DNA of 64,000 nt, from contig CALMEI010000040.1 of the NCBI GenBank assembly GCA_937863225.1, forward strand, positions 1-64,000, in the 5' to 3' direction. A program made the position numbers and the translations under genes. Below, piece after piece: positions 34,642 through 44,366 of this stretch. This stretch comes from an uncultured Polaromonas sp. (GTDB lineage: Bacteria; Pseudomonadota; Gammaproteobacteria; Burkholderiales; Burkholderiaceae_C). Within the stretch, counting starts at the first letter, position 1, and each line of letters starts with the position of its first letter. The notes beneath the pieces are model-generated. The model did no database searches and was not told where the DNA came from. It worked only from the letters and a program-made list of their open reading frames with translations.

Positions 34642-36026
34642 ATACGTTGTCAAGCACGATTCCAAATATACAAAAGCAAAGTTTACCGTTGGTTGGTCAT
34701 CAGCATGCGCATCAAATCGTGGCTTGGCAAGGCACACGTGCCATCACATTGGCCCAGTTTTTAGCGGATGTGACAACCGTTAAAAATCTGTTGCCTAAAA
34801 GTCAGCACATTTTCAACATGTGCGCCGACCGCTACCACTTTGCTGTGGGGTTGGCGGCTGCGATTGTGACAGGACGTATCAGTTTGCTGCCATCGACACA
34901 TACACCCGACATGGTGCGGCAAATGCAAGTTTTTGCTCCCGATGTATTTTGTTTGCATGACTTGGTGCATTGCGAAATTGATTTACCCAAATTTCAATTC
35001 CCAGATTCACCAAACTGTGAGGATTCTTCAGATTCGGTTTGCGTCATTCCGCAAATCGACAGTGCACAATTGGTGGCGATAGTGTTCACTTCTGGTTCTA
35101 CCGGAACACCGGTGCCGCACCACAAATACTGGGGTACTTTGCAAGGCTCGGTGTTAGCCGAAGCCAAGCGCATTGGTTTACCCAAAGAAACAAATGCGGG
35201 CACCATCATCGGCACTGTGCCTGCACAGCACATGTATGGACTGGAGTCATCTGTGTTGCTGGCGCTGCAAAGCGGTCATGCCTTGAGCAGCAAACAGCCG
35301 TTTTATCCAGCTGATATTGTTTGCGCCTTAGAAAGTGTGCCTGCACCGCGGATTTTGGTATCCACACCGGTACATATGCGCATGCTACTGGAAGCGCAGA
35401 TTGACATACCTGAAGTTGCACTGGTGCTGTCTGCCACCGCGCCGCTGTCGCTGACATTGGCGCAAGAGCTGGAACAAAAGCTCAAAGCACCACTGCAAGA
35501 AATCTATGGCAGCACAGAAACAGGAACGATAGCTACACGACGCCCAACACAAACCGATGAATGGCATTTGTTTGATGAGGTCGAGTTGATTCAGCAAGAT
35601 GAGAAAACGTTTGCCACCGGAGGACAAGCTCTGGGCAAAGTGGTCATGAACGATGTGATTGAGTTGAAACTAGACAAGCGCTTTTTGTTACAAGGTAGAA
35701 CAACCGATTTAATCAATATTGCGGGCAGACGCAGCTCCATCACACACCTGAACCATCAGCTCAACAGCATTGCCGGGGTACTGGACGGTACTTTTTACAT
35801 GCCAGACGATGATTCACCAGACCATGTGGTACGCCTGATAGCCTGTGTGGTTGCGCCCACTTTGACACAGCAGCAAATCATTGCCGCTTTGCGCGAGTTG
35901 GTAGCCCCCGTTTTCATTCCGCGCCCATTGTTCATCGTACCGGCCTTACCGCGCAACAGCACGGGTAAACTGCCGCGTGAAGCCTTGAAAAAATTGATTC
36001 AAACTTTAAGAACGAAACAAATTTGA
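34638..36026 (+). CDS. AMP-dependent acyl/aryl-ACP ligase (ApeH-like)
   Basis: Adenylate-forming enzyme that would load the aryl or acyl starter onto the carrier protein. The nucleotide-binding loop IVFTSGSTGTPVPHHKYWGT is near residue 152 and the A5 motif LQEIYGSTETGTIATRRP near 287. FLLQGRTTDLINIAGRRSSI holds the hinge, and LPRNSTGKLPREALKKLI ends the protein with the catalytic lysine. ATG at 34638 overlaps the previous stop as ATGA. At 462 residues it is short for the superfamily. Confidence 0.87.
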   Translation: MNTLSSTIPNIQKQSLPLVGHQHAHQIVAWQGTRAITLAQFLADVTTVKNLLPKSQHIFNMCADRYHFAVGLAAAIVTGRISLLPSTHTPDMVRQMQVFAPDVFCLHDLVHCEIDLPKFQFPDSPNCEDSSDSVCVIPQIDSAQLVAIVFTSGSTGTPVPHHKYWGTLQGSVLAEAKRIGLPKETNAGTIIGTVPAQHMYGLESSVLLALQSGHALSSKQPFYPADIVCALESVPAPRILVSTPVHMRMLLEAQIDIPEVALVLSATAPLSLTLAQELEQKLKAPLQEIYGSTETGTIATRRPTQTDEWHLFDEVELIQQDEKTFATGGQALGKVVMNDVIELKLDKRFLLQGRTTDLINIAGRRSSITHLNHQLNSIAGVLDGTFYMPDDDSPDHVVRLIACVVAPTLTQQQIIAALRELVAPVFIPRPLFIVPALPRNSTGKLPREALKKLIQTLRTKQI

Positions 36027-36358
36027 ATACATTGATCTTGCAAATTTCAAAGCAACACCCCACATTTGCTGGGCATTTTCCTGACGCCCCCATCGTACCC
36101 GGTGTGGTCTTGCTCGATACCGCCTTGCAAGCCATTGCGGCGGCTGAAAATTTGCTGCTCCATCATTACGAGTTAAATTCAGTCAAATTTTTAAGTCCAT
36201 TAAGCCCTGCCGACAGTGAAAACACCGACCAAGCCGACATCCATGTTTCACTCAACTACCAACGAACGGCTGAGCAGCGCATTCAATTTGACATCGTGTG
36301 TGGCGAACGAAAAATTGTCAACGCGACCATCAACATCATCACCAAGGCCATGGCATGA
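36023..36358 (+). CDS. hot-dog fold 3-hydroxyacyl-ACP dehydratase-like (ApeI-like)
   Basis: A 111-residue FabZ/ApeI-type hot-dog protein. The segment HPTFAGHFPDAPIVPGVVLLD near residue 13 has the HFP...PG active-site pattern. It would dehydrate the 3-hydroxy intermediate to an enoyl group in each polyene cycle, alone or with the second dehydratase downstream. It overlaps the ligase gene and the acyltransferase gene by 4 bases each. Confidence 0.85.
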   Translation: MNTLILQISKQHPTFAGHFPDAPIVPGVVLLDTALQAIAAAENLLLHHYELNSVKFLSPLSPADSENTDQADIHVSLNYQRTAEQRIQFDIVCGERKIVNATINIITKAMA

Positions 36359-37275
36359 CTGCAGCCGAATGGACCAACCGACCTGAACGCAGCAATATGC
36401 TGATGTTGCGCGTGATGACTTGGATATCGTTGCGCTTGGGGCGCAACATGGGTCGCATTGTGCTGTATGGCATTGCCTTGTATTTTTTACTGTTCTCTGC
36501 CAAAAGCCGTCAGGCATCGCGCGCATATTTACGCAGAGCTTTGGGGCGAGAGGCATCTTGGCTGGACATGTACAAACAAGTGTTCAGCTTTGCATCGACC
36601 ATTCATGACCGTATTTACCTGATTAACCAACGCTTTGATTTGTTTGACATTGAAATCATTGGTAGAAATTATTTAGACGACTTGGTGGCTGAAAAGCGCG
36701 GACTTTTTCTCATGGGTGCACACATGGGTAGCTTTGAGGTGATTCAAGCCATTGGTCGTCAAGAAACTGATTTGAATGTGAGCATTGTGATGCATGAAGA
36801 CAATGCGTTAAAAATCAATGCCATGCTGGCCAGCATCAACCCGAATGCGGTGACCGATATCATCAGCATGGGACGTGTGGATTCCATCCTCAAAGTACGC
36901 GAAAAATTGTCGCACGGCACGGTGATTGGCATGCTGGCTGACCGCACTTTGGGTGGCGACATCTTGCATCCAGTTAATTTTTTGGGTGACATGGTGCACT
37001 TTCCGACCGGATCATTTCGCATGGCAGCATTGCTACGCCAACGAGTGGTATTCATGGTGGGGCTTTATTTGGGTGGCAACCGTTACCAAATTAACTTCGA
37101 ACCATTGGCAGACTTTAGCCATGTGAGCGCCGCACAACAAGGTGCAGCTGTGGAACAAGCAGTGAAAGATTACACCTTGTTGCTGGAAAAATATTGCCGT
37201 TTGGCTCCCTATAATTGGTTTAACTTTTTTGATTTTTGGCAAAAACCATCTACCCATACGCAGCAACCCACATGA
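36355..37275 (+). CDS. LpxL/HtrB-like lysophospholipid acyltransferase
   Basis: Inner-membrane acyltransferase of the lipid A biosynthesis family. One membrane segment (VLYGIALYFLLF) is near residue 38. KRGLFLMGAHMGSFEVIQAIG (about 113-133) carries a shortened HxxxxE-like motif (AHMGSFE). PTGSFRMAALLRQRVVFMVG lies in the second half. In aryl polyene clusters such enzymes are thought to attach or transfer the polyene to a lipid anchor. ATG at 36355 overlaps the previous stop. Confidence 0.82.
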   Translation: MTAAEWTNRPERSNMLMLRVMTWISLRLGRNMGRIVLYGIALYFLLFSAKSRQASRAYLRRALGREASWLDMYKQVFSFASTIHDRIYLINQRFDLFDIEIIGRNYLDDLVAEKRGLFLMGAHMGSFEVIQAIGRQETDLNVSIVMHEDNALKINAMLASINPNAVTDIISMGRVDSILKVREKLSHGTVIGMLADRTLGGDILHPVNFLGDMVHFPTGSFRMAALLRQRVVFMVGLYLGGNRYQINFEPLADFSHVSAAQQGAAVEQAVKDYTLLLEKYCRLAPYNWFNFFDFWQKPSTHTQQPT

Positions 37276-37886
37276 ATTTTGGTACCCACGTTATCCGCCC
37301 CGTGCTCTTAACTTGCACATTGTGTTGGTCTTTGGTTTATGCGCCGTTTTGCCAAGCTGCAGAATGGAATATTGATCAACTGATGCATGGCCTTGCGCAA
37401 ATTAAATCTGGACATGTCAGTTTTGTCGAAACCAAAACCATGGCGATTTTGGACCGCCCATTGGTGACATCCGGCGATATGATTTATACAGCGCCTGACA
37501 AACTTGAAAAACGGACGTTAAAACCAAAGCTTGAGACCATGCTGATCAACGGCAATCAGTTGCTGGTTGAAAAAGGCAAACAAAAGCACCAGGTTCAATT
37601 GCAAGATTTTCCAGAACTCGCCGCCTTCATCGACAGTATTCGCGGCACACTGGCAGGTGACCGCAAAGCCTTAGAGCGCAATTACCTCCTTAGCCTTGAA
37701 GGTAACGAAATGGCTTGGGCACTGCAATTGCTACCTACCAACGGCAAAATGAAACAAGTGGTTTCACAAATTCGCATCAGTGGTGTACGCGATGAGGTGC
37801 GCAGCATCAGCATATCGCAAGCAGATGGTGACAGTTCGCGCATGGTGATCGAAAAAATCATACCGCCCAAATTGGCCGCGCAGTGA
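37272..37886 (+). CDS. LolA-like periplasmic lipoprotein/lipid carrier
   Basis: A 204-residue exported protein. The signal peptide runs through PVLLTCTLCWSLVYAPFCQAA. The mature part (MHGLAQIKSGHVSFVETKTM and TSGDMIYTAPDKLEKRTL) matches the LolA-type beta sheet that binds acyl chains. It probably carries the lipid-linked polyene across the periplasm, working with the following MMPL exporter. ATG 37272 overlaps the acyltransferase stop as ATGA. Confidence 0.8.
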   Translation: MNFGTHVIRPVLLTCTLCWSLVYAPFCQAAEWNIDQLMHGLAQIKSGHVSFVETKTMAILDRPLVTSGDMIYTAPDKLEKRTLKPKLETMLINGNQLLVEKGKQKHQVQLQDFPELAAFIDSIRGTLAGDRKALERNYLLSLEGNEMAWALQLLPTNGKMKQVVSQIRISGVRDEVRSISISQADGDSSRMVIEKIIPPKLAAQ

Positions 37887-37893
37887 GTTTATT

Positions 37894-40308
37894 TTGAGAC
37901 CAAGTTCAGCGCCACCATTGCCTACTTATTTGAATCCTATTTCAACGGCCGCAAAGTTAGCCATACTTGCATGGCTGGCATTTCTATTGGCGTGCGGCAT
38001 CATCATCAGTCGCAGCACCTTTACCGCTGATTTGTCAGCTTTTTTGCCACGCAGTCCCACCGCCGAGCAACAACTCTTGCTTGATCAAATTCGCGATGGT
38101 GTGGCTTCGCGCATTATTTTGGTCAACATAGATGGGGCTGACCCCATACAACGCGCGCAGTTGTCTAAACAATTGGCCAGCAAGTTGCGTCAAGATTCAG
38201 CGTTTGTGAGTGTGCAAAATGGTGAGGCAGTCAATGCAGAAAAAGACCGCGCCTACTTTTTAAACACCCGCTACTTACTCAGTTCAGCCGTCCCGCCTGA
38301 GCGGTTTGAAGTGGCGGGTTTGCGTGGTGCATTGAATGAAAGCATGGACATGCTTTCATCTCCCGCCGGTTTGATGGTGAAGTCCATCCTGCCACAAGAT
38401 CCTAGCGGTGAATTGATGCACTTATTGGGGCAACTCAACAGCGCCAAACAGCCTGCAGTAACTGAAGGCGTTTGGTCATCGCTAGACGGTCAGCGTGCGG
38501 TGCTACTGGTGCAGACCAAAGCATCAGGCGCCGATACCGATGCACAGGAAACGGCCATCAATCGCATTTCAATGCACTTCAAGGATTTGCAGACTTTTGA
38601 CACAAAAACCACATTGCGCATGACAGGTCCTAGCGTTTTTGGTGTCAAAGCACGTGAGACGATCCATTCAGAAGTCACATGGTTATCCATTCTCAGCACA
38701 ATTTTGATAGCAGCGCTTTTGTTGGCTGTTTACCGATCAGTACTGGCTTTGGGTTTGGGGTTCTTACCTGTGATCAGTGGTGCGCTAGCTGGTATTGCTG
38801 CAGTGAGTTTGGCCTTTGGTTCTGTTCACGGCATTACTTTGGGCTTTGGTACGGCACTGATTGGTGAAGCAGTTGATTACTCGATTTATCTTTTTGTGCA
38901 ATCACGACAAGGGAACGTTGCCAAATCACAGAGACAAACTCAGTGGCTGCAACAATTTTGGCCAACCATACGTTTGGGCGTGTTGACATCCATCGTCGGT
39001 TTTGCCTCATTACTATGGTCCGGCTTTCCTGGCTTGGCACAGCTTGGTTTGTATTCCATTGCAGGATTAATCACTGCCGCTTTGGTTACCCGTTTTGTGC
39101 TGCCACATCTACTGCCGCAGCAATTTGCCATCCGTGATGTGTCAAACTTGGGGCAACTTCTCAGTAAGTTGATACAAAAAGCACATGCCATCAAGTGGCC
39201 AGCGTTAATGGTCATTGCGTTGGCCACGGCCATTCTGGTACAAAATCGCCAGCATATATGGAATGACCAAATTTCATCGCTTAGTCCGGTATCACAATCA
39301 GACATTCAATTGGATGCCAGGCTGCGCTTGGACACTGGCGCACCCGATACCCGCTACATCGTTGTTACCACTGGCGATAGCCGTGAACAAGTGCTACAAG
39401 CCAGTGAACGCATTGCTGCAGTTCTGCAAACACATAAGGACGAAGGCTTGCTGGCCAGCTTTGAAGCCCCTAGTCGATACCTGCCCAGTCAAGCCAGTCA
39501 AAAACAAAGGCAAACCAGCTTACCGGATAGCGTAACACTGAAGCGAAATTTGGCTGCTGCCAACCATGGCTTACCCTTTAAGACCGATTTGTTTGCACCT
39601 TTTTACCTCGCAATCGAGAAGGCCAAAACACAACCGTTGTTGCAAGACACCGATCTGGCCAACACTTCAATGCAAACAGCTTTGGAAGCCCTGTTAATTC
39701 AACAAGGCATGCGCTGGAGTGGTCTCCTGCCGCTCACTGCAAACGCCAACAACAGCATTGATGCCCAGAGATTGAATGCAGATTTACAAACTCTGAATAA
39801 AAACATGAATACCAAAGCCATATTGGTCGATATGAAACTGGAATCGGACCATTTGTATGCGGGGTATTTATCCGAAGCCATTAAACTATCCGTGGGTGGT
39901 TTGCTGGCCATGGTTGTTTTACTCTTGGTTGTCACGCGTTCTGTGAAGCGTGTCTTGCGGCTCATGGCCCCTTTGTTGGCCGCTGTGGTTACCGTCACTG
40001 CAGGCTTAAACCTATTTGGACAACAGCTGATCATTCTGCATTTGATTGGTTTACTCTTGGTGATGGCTGTAGGCTCCAACTATGCTTTGTTTTTTGATTC
40101 ACCGAAGCGTGATGCCATTTCTCCGAGCACTTTGACGTCGATGTTGGTAGCAAATATGACGACTGTCGCTGGTTTTGGATTGTTGGCATTTTCTAAAGTG
40201 TCGATATTGCAAGCCATGGGCGTTACGGTTGCCCCTGGTGTGGTTTTGGCGCTTTTGTTTGCCGCTATTTTTGCGCCATCCATTCCTCAAAAACACCAAT
40301 CTATTTGA
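37894..40308 (+). CDS. MMPL/RND-family exporter
   Basis: An 804-residue exporter with two repeats of one helix, a large periplasmic loop and a five-helix bundle (first bundle about 258-410, second about 655-795). Family segments include ITLGFGTALIGEAVDYSIYL near residue 315 and the parallel LVMAVGSNYALFFDSPKRDA near 722; both carry the D/N-Y core. It would move the finished polyene lipid out of the inner membrane. The start is TTG at 37894, eight bases after the previous stop. Confidence 0.87.
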   Translation: MRPSSAPPLPTYLNPISTAAKLAILAWLAFLLACGIIISRSTFTADLSAFLPRSPTAEQQLLLDQIRDGVASRIILVNIDGADPIQRAQLSKQLASKLRQDSAFVSVQNGEAVNAEKDRAYFLNTRYLLSSAVPPERFEVAGLRGALNESMDMLSSPAGLMVKSILPQDPSGELMHLLGQLNSAKQPAVTEGVWSSLDGQRAVLLVQTKASGADTDAQETAINRISMHFKDLQTFDTKTTLRMTGPSVFGVKARETIHSEVTWLSILSTILIAALLLAVYRSVLALGLGFLPVISGALAGIAAVSLAFGSVHGITLGFGTALIGEAVDYSIYLFVQSRQGNVAKSQRQTQWLQQFWPTIRLGVLTSIVGFASLLWSGFPGLAQLGLYSIAGLITAALVTRFVLPHLLPQQFAIRDVSNLGQLLSKLIQKAHAIKWPALMVIALATAILVQNRQHIWNDQISSLSPVSQSDIQLDARLRLDTGAPDTRYIVVTTGDSREQVLQASERIAAVLQTHKDEGLLASFEAPSRYLPSQASQKQRQTSLPDSVTLKRNLAAANHGLPFKTDLFAPFYLAIEKAKTQPLLQDTDLANTSMQTALEALLIQQGMRWSGLLPLTANANNSIDAQRLNADLQTLNKNMNTKAILVDMKLESDHLYAGYLSEAIKLSVGGLLAMVVLLLVVTRSVKRVLRLMAPLLAAVVTVTAGLNLFGQQLIILHLIGLLLVMAVGSNYALFFDSPKRDAISPSTLTSMLVANMTTVAGFGLLAFSKVSILQAMGVTVAPGVVLALLFAAIFAPSIPQKHQSI

Positions 40309-41129
40309 AACTGATGCACCTCATTCAATATCTTTGGCAAGGTACTCAATTTGTGCGTGCATCATTGATTTTGCATGGCCTGGTGGTATTTGCGACACTA
40401 ATTTGGCCAGATCAGTGGCTCACAAGTTTGATTTTGATTGCCTCGAATCATCTCATCATCGCCATTGTCGGTATGCTGCCGCGTAGCACTTGGCTTGGCA
40501 ACAATATCACGCGCCTACCTGATACAGCAACACAACGCCAAGAGATTGCATTGACGATTGACGATGGTCCCGACCCAGAGGTCACACCGCAAGTTTTAGA
40601 TTTGCTGGCGCAGCATGACATTGCCGCAACTTTCTTCATCATCGGCGACAAGGCGCTTCGCTACCCAGAACTTTGTAAAGAAATTGTGCGACGCGGTCAT
40701 GACATAGAGAATCACACGCAAAGCCACCAACATCATTTTGCTTTCTTAGGGCCAGAAGGATTCAAAAAGGAATTGCAAACGGCACAAGCCACATTGACAT
40801 TCATCACAGGTCGTGAGCCAATGTTTTTTAGAGCACCAGCAGGCAATCGAAATCCTTTTTTAGAACCCGTTTTGAATGAATTGGGTTTAAGACTGGTGAG
40901 TTGGTCATTGCGTGGCTTTGACACCCAAACTGGTAATGTTGAACGCGTCAAGATGCGCTTGCTCAGAAGCCTACACGCGGGTGCCATCGTGTTACTGCAT
41001 GATGGCAATGCGGCTCGCACACAATCACAAAGTGCAGTGATTTTGGAAGTGCTGCCAGCTTTCATTCAAGCAGCAAAAACTGCACAATTGCGTTTTGTAA
41101 CACTTCGCCAAGCACACAGTTCGTTATAA
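40305..41129 (+). CDS. polysaccharide deacetylase (NodB homology domain)
   Basis: Two N-terminal hydrophobic helices (about 17-60) anchor a NodB domain. Metal and catalytic motifs are visible: IALTIDDGPDPEVTPQVLDLL near residue 80 (Asp pair), HDIENHTQSHQHHFAF (HxxxH type) near 135 and FFRAPAGNRN (RxPxG) near 173. LLHDGN near the end holds the last histidine. Such enzymes remove N-acetyl or similar groups from sugars. It is unusual as an internal member of an aryl polyene operon and may act on a glycan or lipid-sugar carrying the polyene. TTG 40305 overlaps the previous stop (ATG at 40314 is an alternative). Confidence 0.85.
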   Translation: MKLMHLIQYLWQGTQFVRASLILHGLVVFATLIWPDQWLTSLILIASNHLIIAIVGMLPRSTWLGNNITRLPDTATQRQEIALTIDDGPDPEVTPQVLDLLAQHDIAATFFIIGDKALRYPELCKEIVRRGHDIENHTQSHQHHFAFLGPEGFKKELQTAQATLTFITGREPMFFRAPAGNRNPFLEPVLNELGLRLVSWSLRGFDTQTGNVERVKMRLLRSLHAGAIVLLHDGNAARTQSQSAVILEVLPAFIQAAKTAQLRFVTLRQAHSSL

Positions 41130-41131
41130 AC

Positions 41132-41815
41132 ATGTTTGACACACAACAAGAAACGAACAAACAAGCCTTGCCCCTGACTTGGTTTGCGAATGTTCGGTTT
41201 CATTTGACGCAACACATGTGGCACAAAGCCATTGGCACAACTGTTTTCATCACTGGTTTTTTTTGGATTTACCTGCACTTACTTAAAAACCCTGTGTTTA
41301 CCACTACAGAGATGCCCATCACTCAGATAGATAACTGGATCAGTTTTCAGTCTTGGGCGATGCCTGTTTATTTGTCATTGTGGTTTTACGTTTCCTTGCC
41401 GCCCGCGTTGTTAGCCACTCGTAGCGAACTGTATCGGTATGCTTTTGCCATTGGCGTCACCTGTTGCATCGGTTTACTGATTTTTTATTTTTGGCCAACC
41501 ACTGTGCCAAATTTGATTGAAACACGAAACATGCATGCCAGTGTTGATTTTTTAAAAAGCATTGACGCATCAGGCAATGCCTGCCCCTCGTTGCATGTTG
41601 CGACGGCATTGTTCTCAGCTATTTGGTTACATGTTATTTTGCGCCAATTCGGTTCGCCGACTTGGGCATTGATATTCAACTGGATTTGGTGCATCGGAAT
41701 TCTTTATTCAACATTGGCTGTCAGACAACATGTTTTGGTTGATGTACTGGCTGGTATCATTTTGGGCGCCTTAGGTGCTTTTGTGTCGCGATGGTTTTCA
41801 CTGAAATACCAGTGA
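41132..41815 (+). CDS. PAP2-family membrane phosphatase
   Basis: A 227-residue protein with about five to six hydrophobic helices. The PAP2 motifs are ACPSLHVATALFSA near residue 152 (PSLH in place of PSGH) and LAVRQHVLVDVLAGIILG near 195 (RxxxxxD with His). It probably dephosphorylates a lipid phosphate such as undecaprenyl or phosphatidyl types. It begins two bases after the deacetylase stop. Its presence with a deacetylase suggests lipid-linked sugar handling in this operon. Confidence 0.85.
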   Translation: MFDTQQETNKQALPLTWFANVRFHLTQHMWHKAIGTTVFITGFFWIYLHLLKNPVFTTTEMPITQIDNWISFQSWAMPVYLSLWFYVSLPPALLATRSELYRYAFAIGVTCCIGLLIFYFWPTTVPNLIETRNMHASVDFLKSIDASGNACPSLHVATALFSAIWLHVILRQFGSPTWALIFNWIWCIGILYSTLAVRQHVLVDVLAGIILGALGAFVSRWFSLKYQ

Positions 41816-41863
41816 AAATTGCGAATAGAATGATCGCCAGAATGTATGCCGAATGAACGCCTA

Positions 41864-43066
41864 ATGAACCCTCTTTTACTATCAAGTTACACCGCTACCA
41901 GTGCGCTTGGGCATGGACTGGCCCAAACCTTCGATGCTTTGCGACAAAGTCGCAGCCATCTGATCCCGTGTGCATTTGATGATGTGGATTTGAATACCTA
42001 CATTGGAAAAGTCGAAGGCGTAGAGGAAGTCTCCCTGCCAGTGCATTTAAGTCGCTTCAACTGTCGCAACAACCAATTGGCAATGCTGGGTTTGGCACAA
42101 GATGGCTTTGAAGATGCGGTCCGCGCTGCCATAGCACGACACGGCGCTCAACGTGTGGGTGTGTTTTTAGGCACCAGTACCGCCGGCATTTTACAAACCG
42201 AGTTGGCTTACCGCCGACGTGATGCCGCCACTGGTGCATTGCCACCCGATTTTATTTATGGCACCACCCACAACACCTACTCGGTGGCTGATTTCACGCG
42301 CTCGTATTTTGATTTGGAAGGCCCGGCCGTTGTGATTTCTTCGGCTTGCTCTTCCAGTGCCAAGGTATTCAGCACAGCGCGCAGAATGTTGGATGCAGGA
42401 TTGATTGATGCCGCCATCGTGGGTGGTGTCGACACATTGTGTTTGACAACTTTGTATGGTTTTAACTCTTTACAGCTCATATCTGAGCAAATTTGCCGAC
42501 CGTTTGATTTGAACCGCAATGGCATTTCTATAGGTGAGGCAGCCGCTTTTGCCTTGGTAGAGCGTGTGCCAACGGAAGATGCGGATGCGGGTGCCATTTT
42601 GTTATTAGGCATCGGGGAGTCCAGCGATGCCTACCACATGTCATCACCACACCCAGATGGTTTGGGCGCCAGCATGGCCATGCAATTTGCATTGAATGCA
42701 GCAGGATTAAAACCATCCGATATCGACTACATCAACTTGCACGGGACAGCGACCCAAAGCAATGATGCGGCAGAAGGCAAGGCCGTTCATCAATTATTTG
42801 GCGCCAGCACACCATGCAGTTCTACCAAAGGCGCAACAGGGCATACTTTGGGTGCAGCTGGCGGTTTAGAAGCAATCATCAGTGCGTTGGCTTTGCAAAA
42901 CAATTTCACGCCTGCGGGTTTGAATGTGAAACAACTTGACCCAGCGACCCCGATTCATTATTTACTCAAGAACCAATTTACCCCTGTTCAATATGTGTTG
43001 AGCAATTCTTTTGGTTTTGGTGGCACAAATTGCAGTTTGATATTTGGCAAGGCAAAACAAGCATGA
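41864..43066 (+). CDS. beta-ketoacyl-ACP synthase of the polyene operon
   Basis: Ketosynthase that elongates the chain with malonyl-ACP. The nucleophile Cys162 is in VVISSACSSSAKVF. Histidines are in YINLHGTATQSNDAAEG (about 291) and STKGATGHTLGAAGGLEA (about 324), and [16 protein letters not shown] closes the protein. ATG 41864 fits the family N-terminus (LLLSSYTATSALGHG). It overlaps the next gene by 4 bases, the usual layout for a ketosynthase/chain-length-factor pair. Confidence 0.92.
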   Translation: MNPLLLSSYTATSALGHGLAQTFDALRQSRSHLIPCAFDDVDLNTYIGKVEGVEEVSLPVHLSRFNCRNNQLAMLGLAQDGFEDAVRAAIARHGAQRVGVFLGTSTAGILQTELAYRRRDAATGALPPDFIYGTTHNTYSVADFTRSYFDLEGPAVVISSACSSSAKVFSTARRMLDAGLIDAAIVGGVDTLCLTTLYGFNSLQLISEQICRPFDLNRNGISIGEAAAFALVERVPTEDADAGAILLLGIGESSDAYHMSSPHPDGLGASMAMQFALNAAGLKPSDIDYINLHGTATQSNDAAEGKAVHQLFGASTPCSSTKGATGHTLGAAGGLEAIISALALQNNFTPAGLNVKQLDPATPIHYLLKNQFTPVQYVLSNSFGFGGTNCSLIFGKAKQA

Positions 43067-43878
43067 AATTGACTGCATACATTGATGGCACCAGCCTGAT
43101 AGGCCCGGCTTTCACTGACTGGACCACGGCGCAAGCGGTCTTACTAGAACAACAAGCTTATGTCTCTAACAAAACCGTGTTGCCGGCGCCAGTCGTGTTG
43201 CCACCAGCCGAGCGTCGTCGCACGGGCGCAATCGTCAAACTGAGCCTGGCAGTTGGCATAGCCGCTTGCGAAGACGCCAAGCAAGACCCCAAAACGTTGC
43301 CATGTGTCTACACATCGTCCAGTGGTGATGGTGACAATTGCCACGCCATTTGCGAAGCATTGGCATCTTCTGACCGTGCCATTTCACCGACACGGTTTCA
43401 TAACTCTGTACACAACGCAGCACCCGGTTATTGGGGCATTGCCACTGGCGCCATGACCAATGTATCGGTCTTGTGTGCGTTTGATGGCAGTTTTGGTGCA
43501 GGCTTACTTGAATCGCTGGCACAGGTGGTGGCCGATCAAACTGCCGTATTGTTGATAGCGGCCGATTCGCCCTACCCTGAACCCTTGCAAAGTGCCAGAC
43601 CATTGGCTGATGCGTTGGGTATTGGCATGGTGCTCAACCCAGAGCGCACAACTCATTCGCGCGCGAAAATCGACATCAGCTTGACACGCGCCCCTGCCAG
43701 CCACATGACCAACGCGGCGCTGGAGCATTTGCGTCTGCATATCCCTGCAGCACGTGGTTTACCATTGTTGCAAGCGATTGCACTCGTTCAGCAAAGCAAT
43801 GCTTCACAGGCATTGGTGTTGGATTATTTAGACAACTGCCAAATTGCTGTCACCGTGACGCCATGTCAGGGCTCATAG
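43063..43878 (+). CDS. ketosynthase-like chain-length-factor protein (ApeC/PF13723-like)
   Basis: A 271-residue protein covering only the N-terminal half of a ketosynthase fold. The family segment SVHNAAPGYWGIATGAM is at residues 115-131, followed by Cys138 in VSVLCAFDGSFGAGLLES. It lacks the two histidine motifs of working ketosynthases. In aryl polyene systems it forms a heterodimer with the ketosynthase. ATG 43063 overlaps the ketosynthase stop; its end overlaps the dehydratase gene by 16 bases. Confidence 0.83.
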   Translation: MKLTAYIDGTSLIGPAFTDWTTAQAVLLEQQAYVSNKTVLPAPVVLPPAERRRTGAIVKLSLAVGIAACEDAKQDPKTLPCVYTSSSGDGDNCHAICEALASSDRAISPTRFHNSVHNAAPGYWGIATGAMTNVSVLCAFDGSFGAGLLESLAQVVADQTAVLLIAADSPYPEPLQSARPLADALGIGMVLNPERTTHSRAKIDISLTRAPASHMTNAALEHLRLHIPAARGLPLLQAIALVQQSNASQALVLDYLDNCQIAVTVTPCQGS

Positions 43879-44333
43879 ATACCAGCGCGCCCGGCACTTT
43901 GCCTTTATCACACGACTGGATTGCCGCGCGCATTCCTCACAGTGGTGATATGTGTTTGCTCAATAGCATCAAAGACTGGTCGGCCAGCCATATTCTTTGT
44001 GATGCCACCAGCCACAGACTTCCTAACAACCCACTTCGATTGCAGAATCAACTCGGCAGTGTATGCGGTGTGGAATACGCAGCGCAAGCTATGGCAGTGC
44101 ATGGAGCTTTGATCGCGCCAGCTGACGATACCCATCCACGCATTGGCTATTTGGTCAGCATTCGCAACACACAGATTGAAGTGCCGCGCTTGGACAATAT
44201 CAAAGCCGACTTGCAGATTCATGCAACTTGTTTGTCCGCCAACGAACACAATTTGATGTACGAATTCAAAATCATGGCTGATCAACAAACGCTGTTAAGT
44301 GGTCGTGCAGCCGTGGTGCTCAACACCGTTTGA
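43863..44333 (+). CDS. hot-dog 3-hydroxyacyl-ACP dehydratase (ApeP-like)
   Basis: A 156-residue dehydratase-like protein. IPHSGDMCLLNSIKDW (about 21-36) and QNQLGSVCGVEYAAQAMAVH match the FabZ/FabA-like dehydratases of aryl polyene clusters, with the active His in IPH. It would act with the ketoreductase downstream in each elongation cycle. It lies 33 bases before the ketoreductase gene. Confidence 0.85.
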   Translation: MSGLIDTSAPGTLPLSHDWIAARIPHSGDMCLLNSIKDWSASHILCDATSHRLPNNPLRLQNQLGSVCGVEYAAQAMAVHGALIAPADDTHPRIGYLVSIRNTQIEVPRLDNIKADLQIHATCLSANEHNLMYEFKIMADQQTLLSGRAAVVLNTV

Positions 44334-44366
44334 GGTCACTACAAACATTCGGTAAAGGAAATTGAC